A DNA stretch of 64,000 nt. Origin: Oceanobacter mangrovi. GTDB taxonomy: Bacteria; Pseudomonadota; Gammaproteobacteria; Pseudomonadales; Oceanobacteraceae. A program made the translations under genes and the position numbers. Of this stretch, positions 29,972 through 39,683 are shown one piece after another (positions within the stretch are counted from its first letter, which is position 1; each line of letters opens with the position of its first letter). The stretch lies in assembly GCF_019740315.1 (NCBI RefSeq), contig NZ_JAHXZR010000008.1, positions 62,001 to 126,000 of the forward strand, written 5' to 3'. The notes beneath the pieces are model-generated. The model was given only the letters and a program-made list of their open reading frames with translations. It was not told the DNA's origin and did no database searches.

Positions 29972-32638
29972 ATGGGCAAATCGCTGGTGATTGTGGAGTC
30001 GCCCGCCAAGGCGAAAACCATCAACAAGTACTTGGGCAAGGACTTCATTGTTAAGTCCAGCGTGGGTCACGTACGTGACTTGCCAACCTCTGGTTCTGGC
30101 TCCACTACAGACCCCAAGGAACGGGCCAAGCAGGCCGCCCTGACTCGTAAAATGTCGCCTGAGGAAAAGGCGGCCTACAAGTCACGCAAAGCCAAGGAGC
30201 AGCTGATCAACCGTATGGGCGTTGATCCCGAGCACGGCTGGTCGGCCAATTACCAGGTCTTGCCTGGCAAGGAAAAAGTGGTTGATGAACTCAAACGGTT
30301 GGCCAAAGACGCCGACCAGGTCTATCTGGCAACGGATTTGGACCGCGAGGGGGAAGCAATCGCCTGGCACCTTCGTGAGATTATTGGCGGCAAAGACGAA
30401 CAATACCGTCGGGTAGTGTTCAACGAGATTACCAAAAAAGCGATTCAGAAAGCGTTTGAAGAACCTTCAGACCTCAACATGAACCGTGTCAATGCCCAGC
30501 AAGCCCGTCGTTTCCTCGACCGGGTCGTCGGTTTCATGGTGTCGCCACTGCTGTGGAGCAAGGTTGCCCGTGGCTTGTCTGCCGGCCGGGTACAGTCCGT
30601 CGCAGTGCGCCTGATCGTCGAGCGCGAACGTGAAATCCGTGCCTTTGTGCCGGAAGAATACTGGGAAGCCTTCGCCAACCTAAGCACCGCCAGCGGCGAA
30701 GCCCTGCGTGCCCAGGTGGTCCGTTACATGGGCAATGAATTCCGCCCGACCAACGAGGCCGACACCAGTGCCCTGATGGCCGCCTTGCAGAAACTGCCGT
30801 TCAAGGTCAGCAAGCGCGAAGACAAGCCAACCAGTTCCAAACCTGCTGCTCCCTTTATTACCTCTACCCTGCAGCAGGCAGCAAGCACTCGCATGGGCTT
30901 CAGCGTCAAGAAAACCATGACACTGGCACAACGCCTGTACGAAGCCGGTTACATTACCTATATGCGTACCGACTCAACCAACCTGAGTCAGGATGCCGTC
31001 GACAGCGTACGTGATTACATCCAGAACAAGCTTGGTGATGACTACCTGCCAGCCCAGCCACGCCTGTACAGCAGCAAGGAAGGCGCCCAGGAAGCGCACG
31101 AAGCGATTCGTCCTTCTGACGTCAAACTGCGTGCGGCTGACCTCAGCAGCATGGAGCCGGATGCCCAGCGCCTGTACGACCTGATCTGGCGTCGTTTTGT
31201 TGCCTGTCAGACTGCCGATGCCAAATTCACCAGCACCAGCATTACCACCGCTGCGGGCGACTTCGAAATGAAAACCCGTGGCCGGGTGATCCGTTTTGAC
31301 GGTCACCTGCGGGTGTTGTCCTCACAGGGCAAGGACGAAGATGTGTTGCTGCCGGATGTTGCTGAAGGCGACACCCTGACGCTGGTTGAACTGGAACCCA
31401 AACAGCATTTCACCAAACCATCGCCACGCTTCTCCGAAGCAGCGCTGGTAAAAGAACTGGAAAAACGTGGTATTGGTCGCCCTTCCACCTACGCATCGAT
31501 CATCTCCACCATTCAGGAGCGTGGCTACGTCAGCCTCAAGGGCCGTCGTTTCTATGCTGAAAAAATGGGCGATATCGTCACCAGCCGACTGGTGGAAAAC
31601 TTCGACGACCTGATGGACTTCAGCTTCACGGCCAACATGGAAGAGAAGCTCGACCATATCGCCGAAGGTGACTACAACTGGACTGAAGTGCTTGATCAGT
31701 TCTACTCCGGTTTCCAGAAAAAACTGGACGATGCTGCCGACCACATGCGCCCCAATGATCCGGTCGATACGGATATTGAATGCCCGAACTGCGGCCGTCA
31801 CATGCAGATCCGCAACGGTGCCACCGGTGTCTTCCTTGGCTGTTCCGGTTATTCCCTGCCACCCAAAGAGCGCTGCACCCAAACGCTCAACCTGGTCGCC
31901 GGTGACGAAGCTATTTCTGCTGATGAAGACGAAGAAGCTGAAAGCCGCCGTCTGATGGAAAAACGTCGTTGTCCAAAATGTGACGCGGCGATGGAAAGCT
32001 ACCTGCTGGATGAACACCGCAAGGTTCATATCTGCGGTAACAACCCGGACTGTGATGGTTTTGAAGTCGAAAAAGGCCAGTTCAAGCTGAAAGGCTACGA
32101 TGGCCCCACTCTCGAATGCGACAAGTGTGGCAGCGAAATGCAACTGAAGTCCGGCCGCTTCGGCAAGTACTTCGGCTGTACCAACAGCGAGTGTAAGAAC
32201 ACCCGCAAGCTGCTCAAGAGCGGTGAAGCTGCGCCACCCAAAATGGAGCCGATTCCCTGCCCGGAACTCAAGTGCGACAAGGTCGACGACACCTATGTAC
32301 TGCGTGATGGTGCTTCCGGCCTGTTCCTGGCAGCCAGCCAGTTTCCGAAAAACCGTGAAACCCGGCCACCTCTGGTACAGGAACTGATTGCTCACCAGGC
32401 GGAACTGCCGCACAAGTATCACTATTTACTGGATGCGCCGCTGGCCGACAGCGATGGCAACCCGAGCGTGATTCGCTACAGTCGCAAGAGCAAGGAACAG
32501 TATGTGATGTCCGAAATCGATGGCAAGGCGACCGGCTGGTCTGCCTGGCTTACCGATAACAAATGGACCATTGACGAGAAGAAAAAGGCCGCTCCGAAGA
32601 AAGCAGCCCCAGCCAAAAGTACCAAAGCCAAGGCTTGA
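29972..32638 (+). CDS. topA: DNA topoisomerase I
   Basis: Type IA topoisomerase that relaxes negative supercoils by a single-strand break through a 5'-phosphotyrosine. 888 residues. The Toprim domain starts with [17 protein letters not shown] and has the [13 protein letters not shown] acidic motif near 112-125. The active-site tyrosine is in [13 protein letters not shown] (Tyr near 330). Three C-terminal zinc-finger repeats of the topoisomerase C4 type follow ([24 protein letters not shown]), then a Lys/Ala-rich tail. GGAG lies just ahead of the ATG; an upstream GTG-initiated extension is not family-like. Confidence 0.97.
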   Translation: MGKSLVIVESPAKAKTINKYLGKDFIVKSSVGHVRDLPTSGSGSTTDPKERAKQAALTRKMSPEEKAAYKSRKAKEQLINRMGVDPEHGWSANYQVLPGKEKVVDELKRLAKDADQVYLATDLDREGEAIAWHLREIIGGKDEQYRRVVFNEITKKAIQKAFEEPSDLNMNRVNAQQARRFLDRVVGFMVSPLLWSKVARGLSAGRVQSVAVRLIVEREREIRAFVPEEYWEAFANLSTASGEALRAQVVRYMGNEFRPTNEADTSALMAALQKLPFKVSKREDKPTSSKPAAPFITSTLQQAASTRMGFSVKKTMTLAQRLYEAGYITYMRTDSTNLSQDAVDSVRDYIQNKLGDDYLPAQPRLYSSKEGAQEAHEAIRPSDVKLRAADLSSMEPDAQRLYDLIWRRFVACQTADAKFTSTSITTAAGDFEMKTRGRVIRFDGHLRVLSSQGKDEDVLLPDVAEGDTLTLVELEPKQHFTKPSPRFSEAALVKELEKRGIGRPSTYASIISTIQERGYVSLKGRRFYAEKMGDIVTSRLVENFDDLMDFSFTANMEEKLDHIAEGDYNWTEVLDQFYSGFQKKLDDAADHMRPNDPVDTDIECPNCGRHMQIRNGATGVFLGCSGYSLPPKERCTQTLNLVAGDEAISADEDEEAESRRLMEKRRCPKCDAAMESYLLDEHRKVHICGNNPDCDGFEVEKGQFKLKGYDGPTLECDKCGSEMQLKSGRFGKYFGCTNSECKNTRKLLKSGEAAPPKMEPIPCPELKCDKVDDTYVLRDGASGLFLAASQFPKNRETRPPLVQELIAHQAELPHKYHYLLDAPLADSDGNPSVIRYSRKSKEQYVMSEIDGKATGWSAWLTDNKWTIDEKKKAAPKKAAPAKSTKAKA

Positions 32639-32661
32639 CGCCTCGGTCTTTGGTATGAAGC

Positions 32662-32687
32662 GGCGGAATCCACCTCAGGATTCCGCC
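32662..32687 (+). terminator. Terminator after topA
   Basis: A perfect 10-bp stem GGCGGAATCC/GGATTCCGCC with loop ACCTCA, 24 bp after the topA stop. There is no clear T-run. Confidence 0.6.
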
Positions 32688-32749
32688 TGATAGTCAGCCC
32701 TATCAGGCTTTGCTAGCGTGAACGCCCCCATCAACAAGGAGAAGTTGTT

Positions 32750-33079
32750 ATGCGTTCACTCAAACTCGTCAGCCTGATGCTGACTGCCCTGCTCACCCTG
32801 CCCGCCGCATTGTCCGCCAACGCTGTTGAAACCACGGCACCAGCCAGCCCGGCGACCGTTTCCGAAGTCGAGGTTACAGCGCCCGGCAAGATCAATATCA
32901 ACACCGCCACTGCCGCCGAACTGACCAGCCTCAAAGGTATTGGCAGCGCCAAGGCCGCAGCCATTGTCAGTTATCGGGAGCAAAACGGGCCATTCAAAAC
33001 ACTCGACGACCTGACTCAGGTCCGTGGCATTGGCCCGTCGACAGTTGAAAACAATCGCCTGATCAGTACCGTTGAATAA
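32750..33079 (+). CDS. ComEA-like helix-hairpin-helix protein, exported
   Basis: 109 residues. The signal peptide (SLKLVSLMLTALLTLPAALS, cleavage about 23-25) and a Thr/Pro/Ala/Val linker are followed by a ComEA-type double helix-hairpin-helix domain (about 47-108). The core motifs are INTATAAELTSLKGIGSAKA and LDDLTQVRGIGPSTVE. Periplasmic ComEA-like proteins bind incoming DNA in naturally competent bacteria; small stand-alone versions such as this are common in gammaproteobacteria, where a role in competence is not always shown. AAGGAG precedes the ATG. Confidence 0.9.
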   Translation: MRSLKLVSLMLTALLTLPAALSANAVETTAPASPATVSEVEVTAPGKININTATAAELTSLKGIGSAKAAAIVSYREQNGPFKTLDDLTQVRGIGPSTVENNRLISTVE

Positions 33080-33084
33080 CAGTG

Positions 33085-33771
33085 TCAGGCTTTTGGCTCA
33101 GCCGGATCAGGTGAGATCCGGCTGTGTCCCAGCAGCCACCAGCTCAGCAGCCGATAAAAGAAATAGCAGATGAAACCGGCGAATAGGGTATCGCTGAGGA
33201 AATGCCCACCTTGGGCAATCCGCACATAACTCACCAGCGCGCCCAAACCGATTCCCAGCCATAACCAAACCTGACGGCGGGTCCACCAGGCGAACACCAT
33301 CAGCCAGAACGCCATGGCCGAATGGCCACTGACGAAAGAACGGCATTTACGCTCACAGCTGTCAGACACCTCAAACGCCGGCGTAAAACCGCTTTTACCA
33401 CCAAACTCCTGCACCTGCTTGGGCCGTGGTCGCTCAAAACCTTCCTTGAACACGCTGTGCACCAGAATTCCCGGCCCCGCCAGCAGGCTAACCAGCAAGA
33501 AAACCCACACCCGCCGCTGCGAGGCTGGCAAACCGGAACGCCAGAAAGTCAGCCCGGTTCCAATCAACAACACTGGCACAATCAGATAGGGGATATAACG
33601 AAAAACGCCGTATACCGCGACATAAAACGGTGCGTCCTCACGTGGCCACTGACCAGCCAGCGAATCATAAAACCAGCCACTAACAGCCAGATCAAGCTGT
33701 GGCCAGCCGACAAACAGCAGCACCAGCAAGGCAAAAATCACAATATCCAGATGGCGTTTCAGAAAATCCAC
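33085..33771 (-). CDS. PAP2-family membrane phosphatase (lipid phosphatase, LpxE/LpxF-like)
   Basis: About 228 residues, six TM segments, with the three PAP2 motifs: KEGFERPRP, SFVSGHSAMAFWL and RIAQGGHFLSDTLFAG. Such enzymes dephosphorylate isoprenoid or lipid A phosphates on the periplasmic face. The start is chosen at a GTG with CTGGAG 6 nt upstream; an ATG at 33816 adds 15 residues but has a poor binding site. It converges on the ComEA-like gene with only 5 bp between stops. Confidence 0.88.
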   Translation of the reverse strand: MDFLKRHLDIVIFALLVLLFVGWPQLDLAVSGWFYDSLAGQWPREDAPFYVAVYGVFRYIPYLIVPVLLIGTGLTFWRSGLPASQRRVWVFLLVSLLAGPGILVHSVFKEGFERPRPKQVQEFGGKSGFTPAFEVSDSCERKCRSFVSGHSAMAFWLMVFAWWTRRQVWLWLGIGLGALVSYVRIAQGGHFLSDTLFAGFICYFFYRLLSWWLLGHSRISPDPAEPKA

Positions 33772-33846
33772 GCAGAACTCCAGGCTAAATTCGGGAATAC
33801 AAAACGGGGGCAGCATACCGATGCGGTTGGCTGACGGCCACCACCA

Positions 33847-34302
33847 TCAGTCATTGGCAACGGATTTTGGTTGCAGTGCCATGGTTGGCAAACTCAGGAT
33901 GTACCAGCTGACACCAGCACCGATTAACGGCAGGATAAAGCGGGCATGCACGGAGTCCAGAATCACAAAAGCCGTCAGCAGCAGTGACGACCACATCAGC
34001 AGCAGCGTGTAGATCTTGGCTTTCATCGGCATGCCGCGACCATCAAGGTAATACAGCAAATAACTGCCAAGCCGGGGATGGCCCACCAGCCAATAATAGA
34101 AACGCGGCGAACAGCGCACAAAGCAGCCGGAGGCCAATAACAGGAATGGCGTGGTTGGCAGCACCGGCAGAAAAATACCCGCTACTCCCAACGCAACAGC
34201 AAGCCAGCCGATCACCACCAGCAACCAGCGGATCAGCGGGTTTTTAACCTGCCGAAACTCAGGCAAACGGGTATCAACAGGCTCCGGACCGGTTTCAGGC
34301 AT
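33847..34302 (-). CDS. YbaN-like inner membrane protein (DUF454)
   Basis: 151 residues with three to four TM segments. The DUF454 core motif LGVAGIFLPVLPTTPFLLLASGCFVRCSPRF is largely present, at about residues 38-68. Function unknown in the whole family. Confidence 0.9.
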   Translation of the reverse strand: MPETGPEPVDTRLPEFRQVKNPLIRWLLVVIGWLAVALGVAGIFLPVLPTTPFLLLASGCFVRCSPRFYYWLVGHPRLGSYLLYYLDGRGMPMKAKIYTLLLMWSSLLLTAFVILDSVHARFILPLIGAGVSWYILSLPTMALQPKSVAND

Positions 34303-34412
34303 GACAGCTCCCAGGCAGTGATTTTCCCTGAGTATAACCGCTTTCCAGCAGCAAGGTTTCGGTCTCTTGATCTGTAAAACAGGCAGTAAAACGGACAGTA
34401 AAAACAGGCGGA

Positions 34413-35246
34413 TTAAACCGCCCTCAGATAACCAGGGCCACCGTTGGGTTTGGGCGACGACGGATCTTGTGGATCGTGGTCAATCCAGCTGCTGCCGAGA
34501 TATTCGACAATCGCCGCATCGACCTTTTGCTGCAACTCGGGAATACCCTGATTACCAAAAATGCGGTTGAATTCCAGCACATATGGATGACCTGCCACCA
34601 TGGCAATATCGAAACCACCATGATTGATCTCCAGCGCGGTCGCCAGCCGCGCCACCAACTCCAGCGCGGCTTCCGGCATAATACCCTGTTCGGCATGACC
34701 ACCACGGGCGAGGTTGTTGTAAAACCCCTGCTCTGCTTGGATACGCCAGTAACCACCGACCACCTGTTTGCCCACCCAGACAATCCGCAAGTCACGGTCA
34801 ATCGGCAGATATTCCTGCACATACAGCACTGGCGACTTGCGGCAGTATTCACGCCACTGTGACAGCTGCTCGATCAGGAATACGCCCTCCCCCATGCTGC
34901 TGCGGGGAATCTTGGCGACAAACGGAATCGGCATCAGATTCCACAAACGTTCGGCTTCGTAGTCGGTGTTGGCAGCGATTTCCGTCCAGGGAACATGAGC
35001 CGATGCCACCATTTGGAAACAGCGGGTCATTTCGACCTTGTCGTGACCAATGTGATAAGTCGCCAGGCTTGGGAATACCTTGCGTTTCAATCCATAAACC
35101 AGCGGATTCAATTGCCAGTATTGCGGAAACAGCACACCGTCACAGGCCAGTAGCTGGTCGATGTGATTGTTCATGTGTTCTGGTTTGAGTGAAGTGGCAA
35201 CCGGTAATCCCAGTGTCCGGAAAGCGTCGAATGAAATGAGTTTCAT
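34413..35246 (-). CDS. ATP-grasp (RimK-like) domain protein
   Basis: 277 residues. An N-terminal pre-ATP-grasp part is followed by ATP-grasp elements: PFVAKIPRSSMGEGVFLI (lysine and glycine-rich loop, near 108-125), VLYVQEYLPIDRDLRIVWVG (near 140-160) and the metal-binding end segment PYVLEFNRIFGNQGI (near 220-235). The family ligates carboxylates to amines or thiols with ATP; no specific product can be assigned. It is a single gene divergent from the LysR gene. Confidence 0.82.
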   Translation of the reverse strand: MKLISFDAFRTLGLPVATSLKPEHMNNHIDQLLACDGVLFPQYWQLNPLVYGLKRKVFPSLATYHIGHDKVEMTRCFQMVASAHVPWTEIAANTDYEAERLWNLMPIPFVAKIPRSSMGEGVFLIEQLSQWREYCRKSPVLYVQEYLPIDRDLRIVWVGKQVVGGYWRIQAEQGFYNNLARGGHAEQGIMPEAALELVARLATALEINHGGFDIAMVAGHPYVLEFNRIFGNQGIPELQQKVDAAIVEYLGSSWIDHDPQDPSSPKPNGGPGYLRAV

Positions 35247-35402
35247 AAATCACGATGGCAGGGTTAGTCTAATGCCCACACGGATTTTTCAGCCAATGCA
35301 ACAACAACCGGCACCATGGGCGGCGGCGATAGTAATTCGGCCAGTGACAACTGAATATCAAAGTGTTTTTTTCGTCAGCATGAACAAATTTGCAGATCAG
35401 CC

Positions 35403-36302
35403 ATGAAAACCACTCTCGAACAATGGCGTATGTTCAAGGCCGTCGTTGAACACGGCGGCTACGCCCAGGCAGCAGATGCCATTCACAAAAGCCAGTCCAC
35501 CATCAGTTATGGTGTCCACAAGCTGCAAGAGCAGCTGGGTATCGTGCTGCTGGAAGTTGAGGGCCGCAAGGCAGTGTTGACCGAACACGGCAAGGTCATG
35601 CTGCAACGGGCCAATCAATTGCTGGAGCAGGCCGAAAACATGGACAAGGCCGCTGATGTTCTACGGCAAGGCGTTGAACCCATAGTACGGCTGGCGCTGG
35701 ATATGATTTTCCCCTACGAACGGCTGTTCTCCCTGCTGCAGGATTTTTCCAGCCATTTCCCTGACACCCGGGTGGAACTCACCGAGTTCGTCATGAACGG
35801 CGGCAATGACATGCTGGAGCGTGGTGAAATCGATCTGTTGGTCACCCCGATCATGCCCGCGGGCATGAAAGGCAAACTGATTCATCGTGAACGTTTTGTG
35901 CCGGTCAGCAGTCCCGCTCACCCGTTACAGCAACAACAGCATTTACGGCTCGAAGACCTCACCGAACACCGTCAGATCGTGATGCGTGACAGCAGCCGCC
36001 ATCGGCGTGACTCCGGCTGGCTCGGCGCCCATCAGCGCTGGACCGTGTCACACACCTACACCAGCCTCAATATCGTGCTGCGCGGACTGGGTTATGCCTG
36101 GCTGCCAATGAGCTGGATCAGCACCGAACTGGATCAGGGTCATTTGCGGGCCTTGCCTATGCGGGAAGATTACAGCCGCTATGAAGACCTGTTTCTGGTT
36201 GAAGCCGCCGCCGGAGGCTCTGGCCCGGCGACGCGCTATCTGGCCAAGCTGCTGGGAAATTGTTCTGAGCATATGCACCCGGATCAATCAACCACAGAGT
36301 AA
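35403..36302 (+). CDS. LysR-family transcriptional regulator
   Basis: 299 residues. The winged helix-turn-helix (about 4-62, QAADAIHKSQSTISYGVHKL) is followed by a LysR substrate-binding domain. It lies directly upstream of the guanidine-I riboswitch and transporter-binding-protein gene, in the same direction and separated by 325 bp. It may be a local regulator or an unrelated neighbour; the sequence does not decide. Confidence 0.9.
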   Translation: MKTTLEQWRMFKAVVEHGGYAQAADAIHKSQSTISYGVHKLQEQLGIVLLEVEGRKAVLTEHGKVMLQRANQLLEQAENMDKAADVLRQGVEPIVRLALDMIFPYERLFSLLQDFSSHFPDTRVELTEFVMNGGNDMLERGEIDLLVTPIMPAGMKGKLIHRERFVPVSSPAHPLQQQQHLRLEDLTEHRQIVMRDSSRHRRDSGWLGAHQRWTVSHTYTSLNIVLRGLGYAWLPMSWISTELDQGHLRALPMREDYSRYEDLFLVEAAAGGSGPATRYLAKLLGNCSEHMHPDQSTTE

Positions 36303-36334
36303 AGCTCCATTGCAGTGCACTTTTGCTCTAATCT

Positions 36335-36350
36335 GGCCGTGGTTCCGCGG
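36335..36350 (+). promoter_or_regulatory. Weak sigma-54-like element before the first guanidine-I riboswitch
   Basis: TGGCCGTGGTTCCGCG keeps only the GG-N10-GC core of the -24/-12 consensus. It is 85 bp before the riboswitch, and a TACAAG half-site lies 13 bp after its GC, as in the stronger arrangement near 40.85 kb. Confidence 0.3.
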
Positions 36351-36433
36351 TTTTTGTTGGTACAAGGATTGCTCTGAAACTGGTGACGCAGAGGATCGAA
36401 GGATCACTGGACAAGACGTCCTTACAATTCAGA

Positions 36434-36556
36434 AATAGGTGGCTAGGGTTCCGGCCTGATGAGTCTGGCAACAGACGCACAGGTGGCAGGTCCGAGAGCA
36501 ACCGACCTCAGGCACTCAGGTGTCAGGTTACACGGCGGGACAAAAGCCCGGGAGGC
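36434..36556 (+). promoter_or_regulatory. Guanidine-I (ykkC) riboswitch 1
   Basis: All conserved blocks of the guanidine-I aptamer are present in order: GGCTAGGGTTCCGG, GGTCCGAGAGC and TTACACGGCGGGACAAAAGC, closing with CCGGGAG. The variable arm between the last two blocks is short. The aptamer ends about 70 nt before the ATG of the ABC transporter binding protein. No U-tailed terminator follows, so control may be translational or rely on a weak structure. Guanidine-I riboswitches turn genes on when free guanidine is bound. Confidence 0.93.
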
Positions 36557-36627
36557 CCAGGAAACAGCAAGGAATCATGCTGAATCCCGAGACCTCTTGC
36601 CGCCACCAAACCAATTGAGGAATTTCC

Positions 36628-37692
36628 ATGTTACGTATGAATCGCCTTGTCATTGCCAGCCTGGTCACCCTGGCCACCGTACTGCCATTCAACGCTGCAA
36701 ACGCCAAGGACAGCTTCCGTCTGGCCTGGTCCATCTATGTGGGCTGGATGCCATGGGACTACGCTGACAAGTCCGGCATTATCAAAAAGTGGGCCGACAA
36801 ATACGGCATCGATATCGAAGTCGTGCAGATCAACGATTACGTTGAATCCATCAACCAGTTCACCGCGGGTGAGTTTGACGCCTGCGTAATGACCAATATG
36901 GACGCCCTCACCATTCCAGCCGCCAGCGGTGTTGATACCACAGCACTGATTGTTGGCGACTTCTCCAACGGCAACGACGCGGTCATCCTGAAGCAAGGCA
37001 GCAACATCGCTGACCTGAAAGGCAAGCCGGTCAACCTCGTTGAGCTGTCGGTTTCCCACTACCTGCTGGCGCGTGGTCTGGAAAGTGTTGGCCTGTCTGA
37101 AAAAGACGTATCCGTGATCAATACCTCCGACGCCGACATGGTCGCCGCCTACGGTACTGACGACGTCGACGCCGTGGTGACCTGGAACCCACTGGTCAGT
37201 GAAATCATGTCCATGCCAAACGCCCACAAGGTATTTGATTCCAGCCAGATTCCCGGTGAAATCATCGACGCCACCATGGTCAATACCAGCGTCCTGAATG
37301 AAAATCCAAAGTTCGCCAAAGCGCTGGCCGGAGCCTGGTACGAAACCATGAGCATTATGTCGAAAAACGACAAGGCTGGTAAGGATGCCCGTTCCATGAT
37401 GGCCGAAGCCTCTGGCACCGATCTGGCGGGTTACGACTCCCAGCTGGCGGCGACCAAAATGTTCTACAGCGCCGCCGACGCAGCCAGCTTCGTAAACTCA
37501 TCCGAGCTGGTTGATACCATGCGTTATGTCGCCGACTTCTCCTTCGCCCACGGTCTGCTGGGTGACGGAGCACCGGATGCCAGTTTTATTGGCGTCGCCT
37601 TCCCGAATGGCACGGTTAATGGCGACATCAAAAACATCAAACTGCGCTTCAGCGACAGCTACATGAAACAGGCCGCCAAAGGCGAACTGTAA
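36628..37692 (+). CDS. ABC transporter substrate-binding protein (guanidine/urea carboxylase-linked)
   Basis: 354 residues with a signal peptide (VIASLVTLATVLPFNAANA, cleavage about residue 26). The periplasmic fold is of the taurine/nitrate (SsuA/TauA) type: SIYVGWMPWDYADKSGIIKK, then FDACVMTNMDAL and GNDAVILKQG. This is the binding protein family that accompanies carboxyguanidine deiminase and guanidine carboxylase genes, so guanidine or a close relative is the probable ligand. GAGGAA precedes the ATG. Its permease and ATPase are about 3.5 kb downstream behind a second riboswitch, an unusual split. Confidence 0.9.
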   Translation: MLRMNRLVIASLVTLATVLPFNAANAKDSFRLAWSIYVGWMPWDYADKSGIIKKWADKYGIDIEVVQINDYVESINQFTAGEFDACVMTNMDALTIPAASGVDTTALIVGDFSNGNDAVILKQGSNIADLKGKPVNLVELSVSHYLLARGLESVGLSEKDVSVINTSDADMVAAYGTDDVDAVVTWNPLVSEIMSMPNAHKVFDSSQIPGEIIDATMVNTSVLNENPKFAKALAGAWYETMSIMSKNDKAGKDARSMMAEASGTDLAGYDSQLAATKMFYSAADAASFVNSSELVDTMRYVADFSFAHGLLGDGAPDASFIGVAFPNGTVNGDIKNIKLRFSDSYMKQAAKGEL

Positions 37693-37702
37693 ACGTATGT
37701 AG

Positions 37703-37739
37703 AACCATGCCGGGCTGAGCGTTTCAGCCCGGCATGGTT
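37703..37739 (+). terminator. Strong hairpin after the binding-protein gene
   Basis: A perfect 16-bp stem (AACCATGCCGGGCTGA and complement) with a 5-nt loop, 10 bp after the stop. It explains why the binding protein is a separate transcript from the permease. Confidence 0.8.
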
Positions 37740-37791
37740 CCTCTGCTACAGCTGCTATCAAAACTCAAACGCCAACCACCAAACGTCTGGC

Positions 37792-38442
37792 TTAAACGCC
37801 ACTGATAACCGGTGGTGTGGTGTTTTCATTGGTGGGAGTCAGGGTTTCAGTACTGCTGCCTGCGCCAGTCGCACTGTCGTTAGACAGCGCCGCAGCCAGT
37901 GACAGACCCGCATCAATATCGCTATCAGACACACCAGCCTGGGTCGCCAGCGACTCAACTGTATTGGCATCCACCCCGGCAGCCAGCAAACCGGCCACCA
38001 GCACATCACCAGAAACTCCGGCAGCCAGCGCAGCTTCAACCACCGCAGACATATCAATCGACGGGTTCTGTTTGGCAGCATCTGCCATCGCCATAACCGC
38101 ATCCAGAGCACTGACCGAATCCAGCTGCAGCAATGAGCTCATGATCTGATCAATCGTCAAGCCAGTATCAACGGCTGACAGCACCAGAGAGGAAAGAATA
38201 AAGGACTTGTCGCCACCACCGGCCAACACCGCCTCCAGCACATCATTGGTGGTGTAACCCATAGCCTGCAACTGTTTGGCAATATCCCCATCACAGGTGC
38301 CGCCACAATCACTCGACGCCTGCATGTAGGCATCCGTCAGGTTCAGGCCCTGGCCCAGATAATCACTGATGGCAGCGTTTGCAGACGATGCCAGACCAAT
38401 CACGGCAGCAGCCAGCAGACTGCGATAAGCAACGAATTTCAT
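37792..38442 (-). CDS. Secreted alanine/serine-rich protein with degenerate helical repeats
   Basis: 216 residues. The signal peptide MKFVAYRSLLAAAVIGLASS ends in ANA, with cleavage near residue 23. Two cysteine pairs' worth of Cys occur only in SSDCGGTCDGD. The rest is made of about six imperfect units of some 25-30 residues with alternating short helices (AVLAGGGDKS, LLQLDSVSALDAVM, AALAAGVSGDVLV, LLAAGVDANTVE), then a Thr/Ser/Asn/Pro tail. No family is recognised. It is inserted, in opposite orientation, between the two halves of the guanidine transporter. An unusual hairpin overlaps its binding site (38453-38472). Confidence 0.75.
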   Translation of the reverse strand: MKFVAYRSLLAAAVIGLASSANAAISDYLGQGLNLTDAYMQASSDCGGTCDGDIAKQLQAMGYTTNDVLEAVLAGGGDKSFILSSLVLSAVDTGLTIDQIMSSLLQLDSVSALDAVMAMADAAKQNPSIDMSAVVEAALAAGVSGDVLVAGLLAAGVDANTVESLATQAGVSDSDIDAGLSLAAALSNDSATGAGSSTETLTPTNENTTPPVISGV

Positions 38443-38452
38443 AAGGATTCCC

Positions 38453-38472
38453 CCACAAGAATGTGAGGGGAT
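38453..38472 (-). promoter_or_regulatory. Hairpin that includes the ribosome binding site of the secreted repeat protein
   Basis: On the minus strand CCCC-T-CACA-TTCT-TGTG-GGGG forms a stem with a bulged T. The GGGGGA that would bind the ribosome, 7 nt before the ATG, is inside the 3' arm, so translation could be controlled by melting or binding. Confidence 0.4.
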
Positions 38473-38649
38473 GCTAGGAGCCTGACTACTCCGAAACCAC
38501 GAGATTTACCCGCTCATGACCGCTTTTTCAAAGCCCGGAAACAAGCTGCCGGAGCCTGACAGCAGCGGAATAAATTCGACAAAAATCCATTACGACAAAG
38601 GTCAACCAAAACCTGCGTTGACCGTTATGGGCGATTGGAAAGGGACACG

Positions 38650-38672
38650 CTGCCAGCCCCACAGGCTGGCAG
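38650..38672 (-). terminator. Hairpin after the DUF2726-like gene
   Basis: A 9-bp stem CTGCCAGCC/GGCTGGCAG with a 5-nt loop, 8 bp after the stop on the minus strand. The following sequence is only mildly T-rich. Confidence 0.55.
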
Positions 38673-38679
38673 TAGAAGA

Positions 38680-39594
38680 TCAGGCTGGCTCAGCGACCTT
38701 GCTGCGTACTGGCGCGGCGAAACGACAGTCGGGATACTGGCTACACACCAGCAGGGTCTGACCGGCAAACCGACCAGTGGTGGGTTTATGGGGTTTCAGC
38801 CCGGCACCACATTTGGGACACAACGGCTGTTTTTTGACCGGTCGTGCTGCTGGCGGCTGCGACAGTTGAGGCTCTGCAACTTCTGGTTCAACAACGTCAG
38901 TCGAGCCAGCAGTCAGCGGCTCGTCGTCATCGGTGGCCCGGAACGGCTCAAGTACCATACGCTCAGCAGCCGGCTGCGGTTCTACCGAGCTGAAGGACTC
39001 GGGCGAAGACTGCTGCACTTCCCCCGTCAGCGGGGTTGAATCATCCGAGCCTACGGACAAATTAAAATTGGCCAGCGGGTCCTGCTGAGGATGAGCAATA
39101 TCGACCACCGCTAGTATTTGCTGACGCAGCTCCTCAACCGAGCGGGATTGTCTGGCGTCCATCAGCAACATTGGAATCTCGGCTGCCACGCAGGCTGCCG
39201 AAAGAAATTCATTACGCTTCTGGCGTTCAGTGTTGGATTGCGAGGCGGTATCCAGATCAATCACACAAAATACCGTCATATCAGCAGGGTTGCAGAGGAC
39301 ATAGCCAAATTCCTTCTGCACGATGCGATCAAAATGCAGTCGCCAGGCATTGGCCTTGAGGCCGGAACGCGGCTTGATAACATCCACCACCCGCACCTTG
39401 CACAGCACCAGTGCAGCATTACCCACAGCGCGCTGTAACTGCTCATAGAAACTGTACTCCAGTGGTGACAGCACAGCCCCCACTGCCACATAAGGCAAGT
39501 CCTTGCCAGACACCCGGCCACTCAGCAGTTTCCATACAATCACCACCAGGGCCACAACTACCGCTGCCGCCAGGCCGACGATAATGTTGTCCAT
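38680..39594 (-). CDS. DUF2726 protein with N-terminal membrane anchor and C-terminal topoisomerase-type zinc ribbon
   Basis: 304 residues. One TM segment (about 4-25) is followed by a DUF2726 domain (about 40-165; LSPLEYSFYEQLQRAVG, VCKVRVVDVI-like strand, FCVIDLDTASQSNTERQKRNEFL). DUF2726 is related to restriction-endonuclease-like folds. A low-complexity Pro/Glu linker leads to a C4 zinc ribbon (CPKCGAGLKPHKPTTGRFAG ... CSQYPDC) like those of topoisomerase I. The start chosen is MDNIIVGLA with GGAG upstream. Function unknown; nucleic-acid contact is likely. Confidence 0.82.
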   Translation of the reverse strand: MDNIIVGLAAAVVVALVVIVWKLLSGRVSGKDLPYVAVGAVLSPLEYSFYEQLQRAVGNAALVLCKVRVVDVIKPRSGLKANAWRLHFDRIVQKEFGYVLCNPADMTVFCVIDLDTASQSNTERQKRNEFLSAACVAAEIPMLLMDARQSRSVEELRQQILAVVDIAHPQQDPLANFNLSVGSDDSTPLTGEVQQSSPESFSSVEPQPAAERMVLEPFRATDDDEPLTAGSTDVVEPEVAEPQLSQPPAARPVKKQPLCPKCGAGLKPHKPTTGRFAGQTLLVCSQYPDCRFAAPVRSKVAEPA

Positions 39595-39683
39595 TACACA
39601 CTCCACCCCTGTCCCGAAAAGCTGTATTCAAACAAATCCGGCCGCAGTTAACACCCCTACAGTGACGTTAATGTGAATATCAA

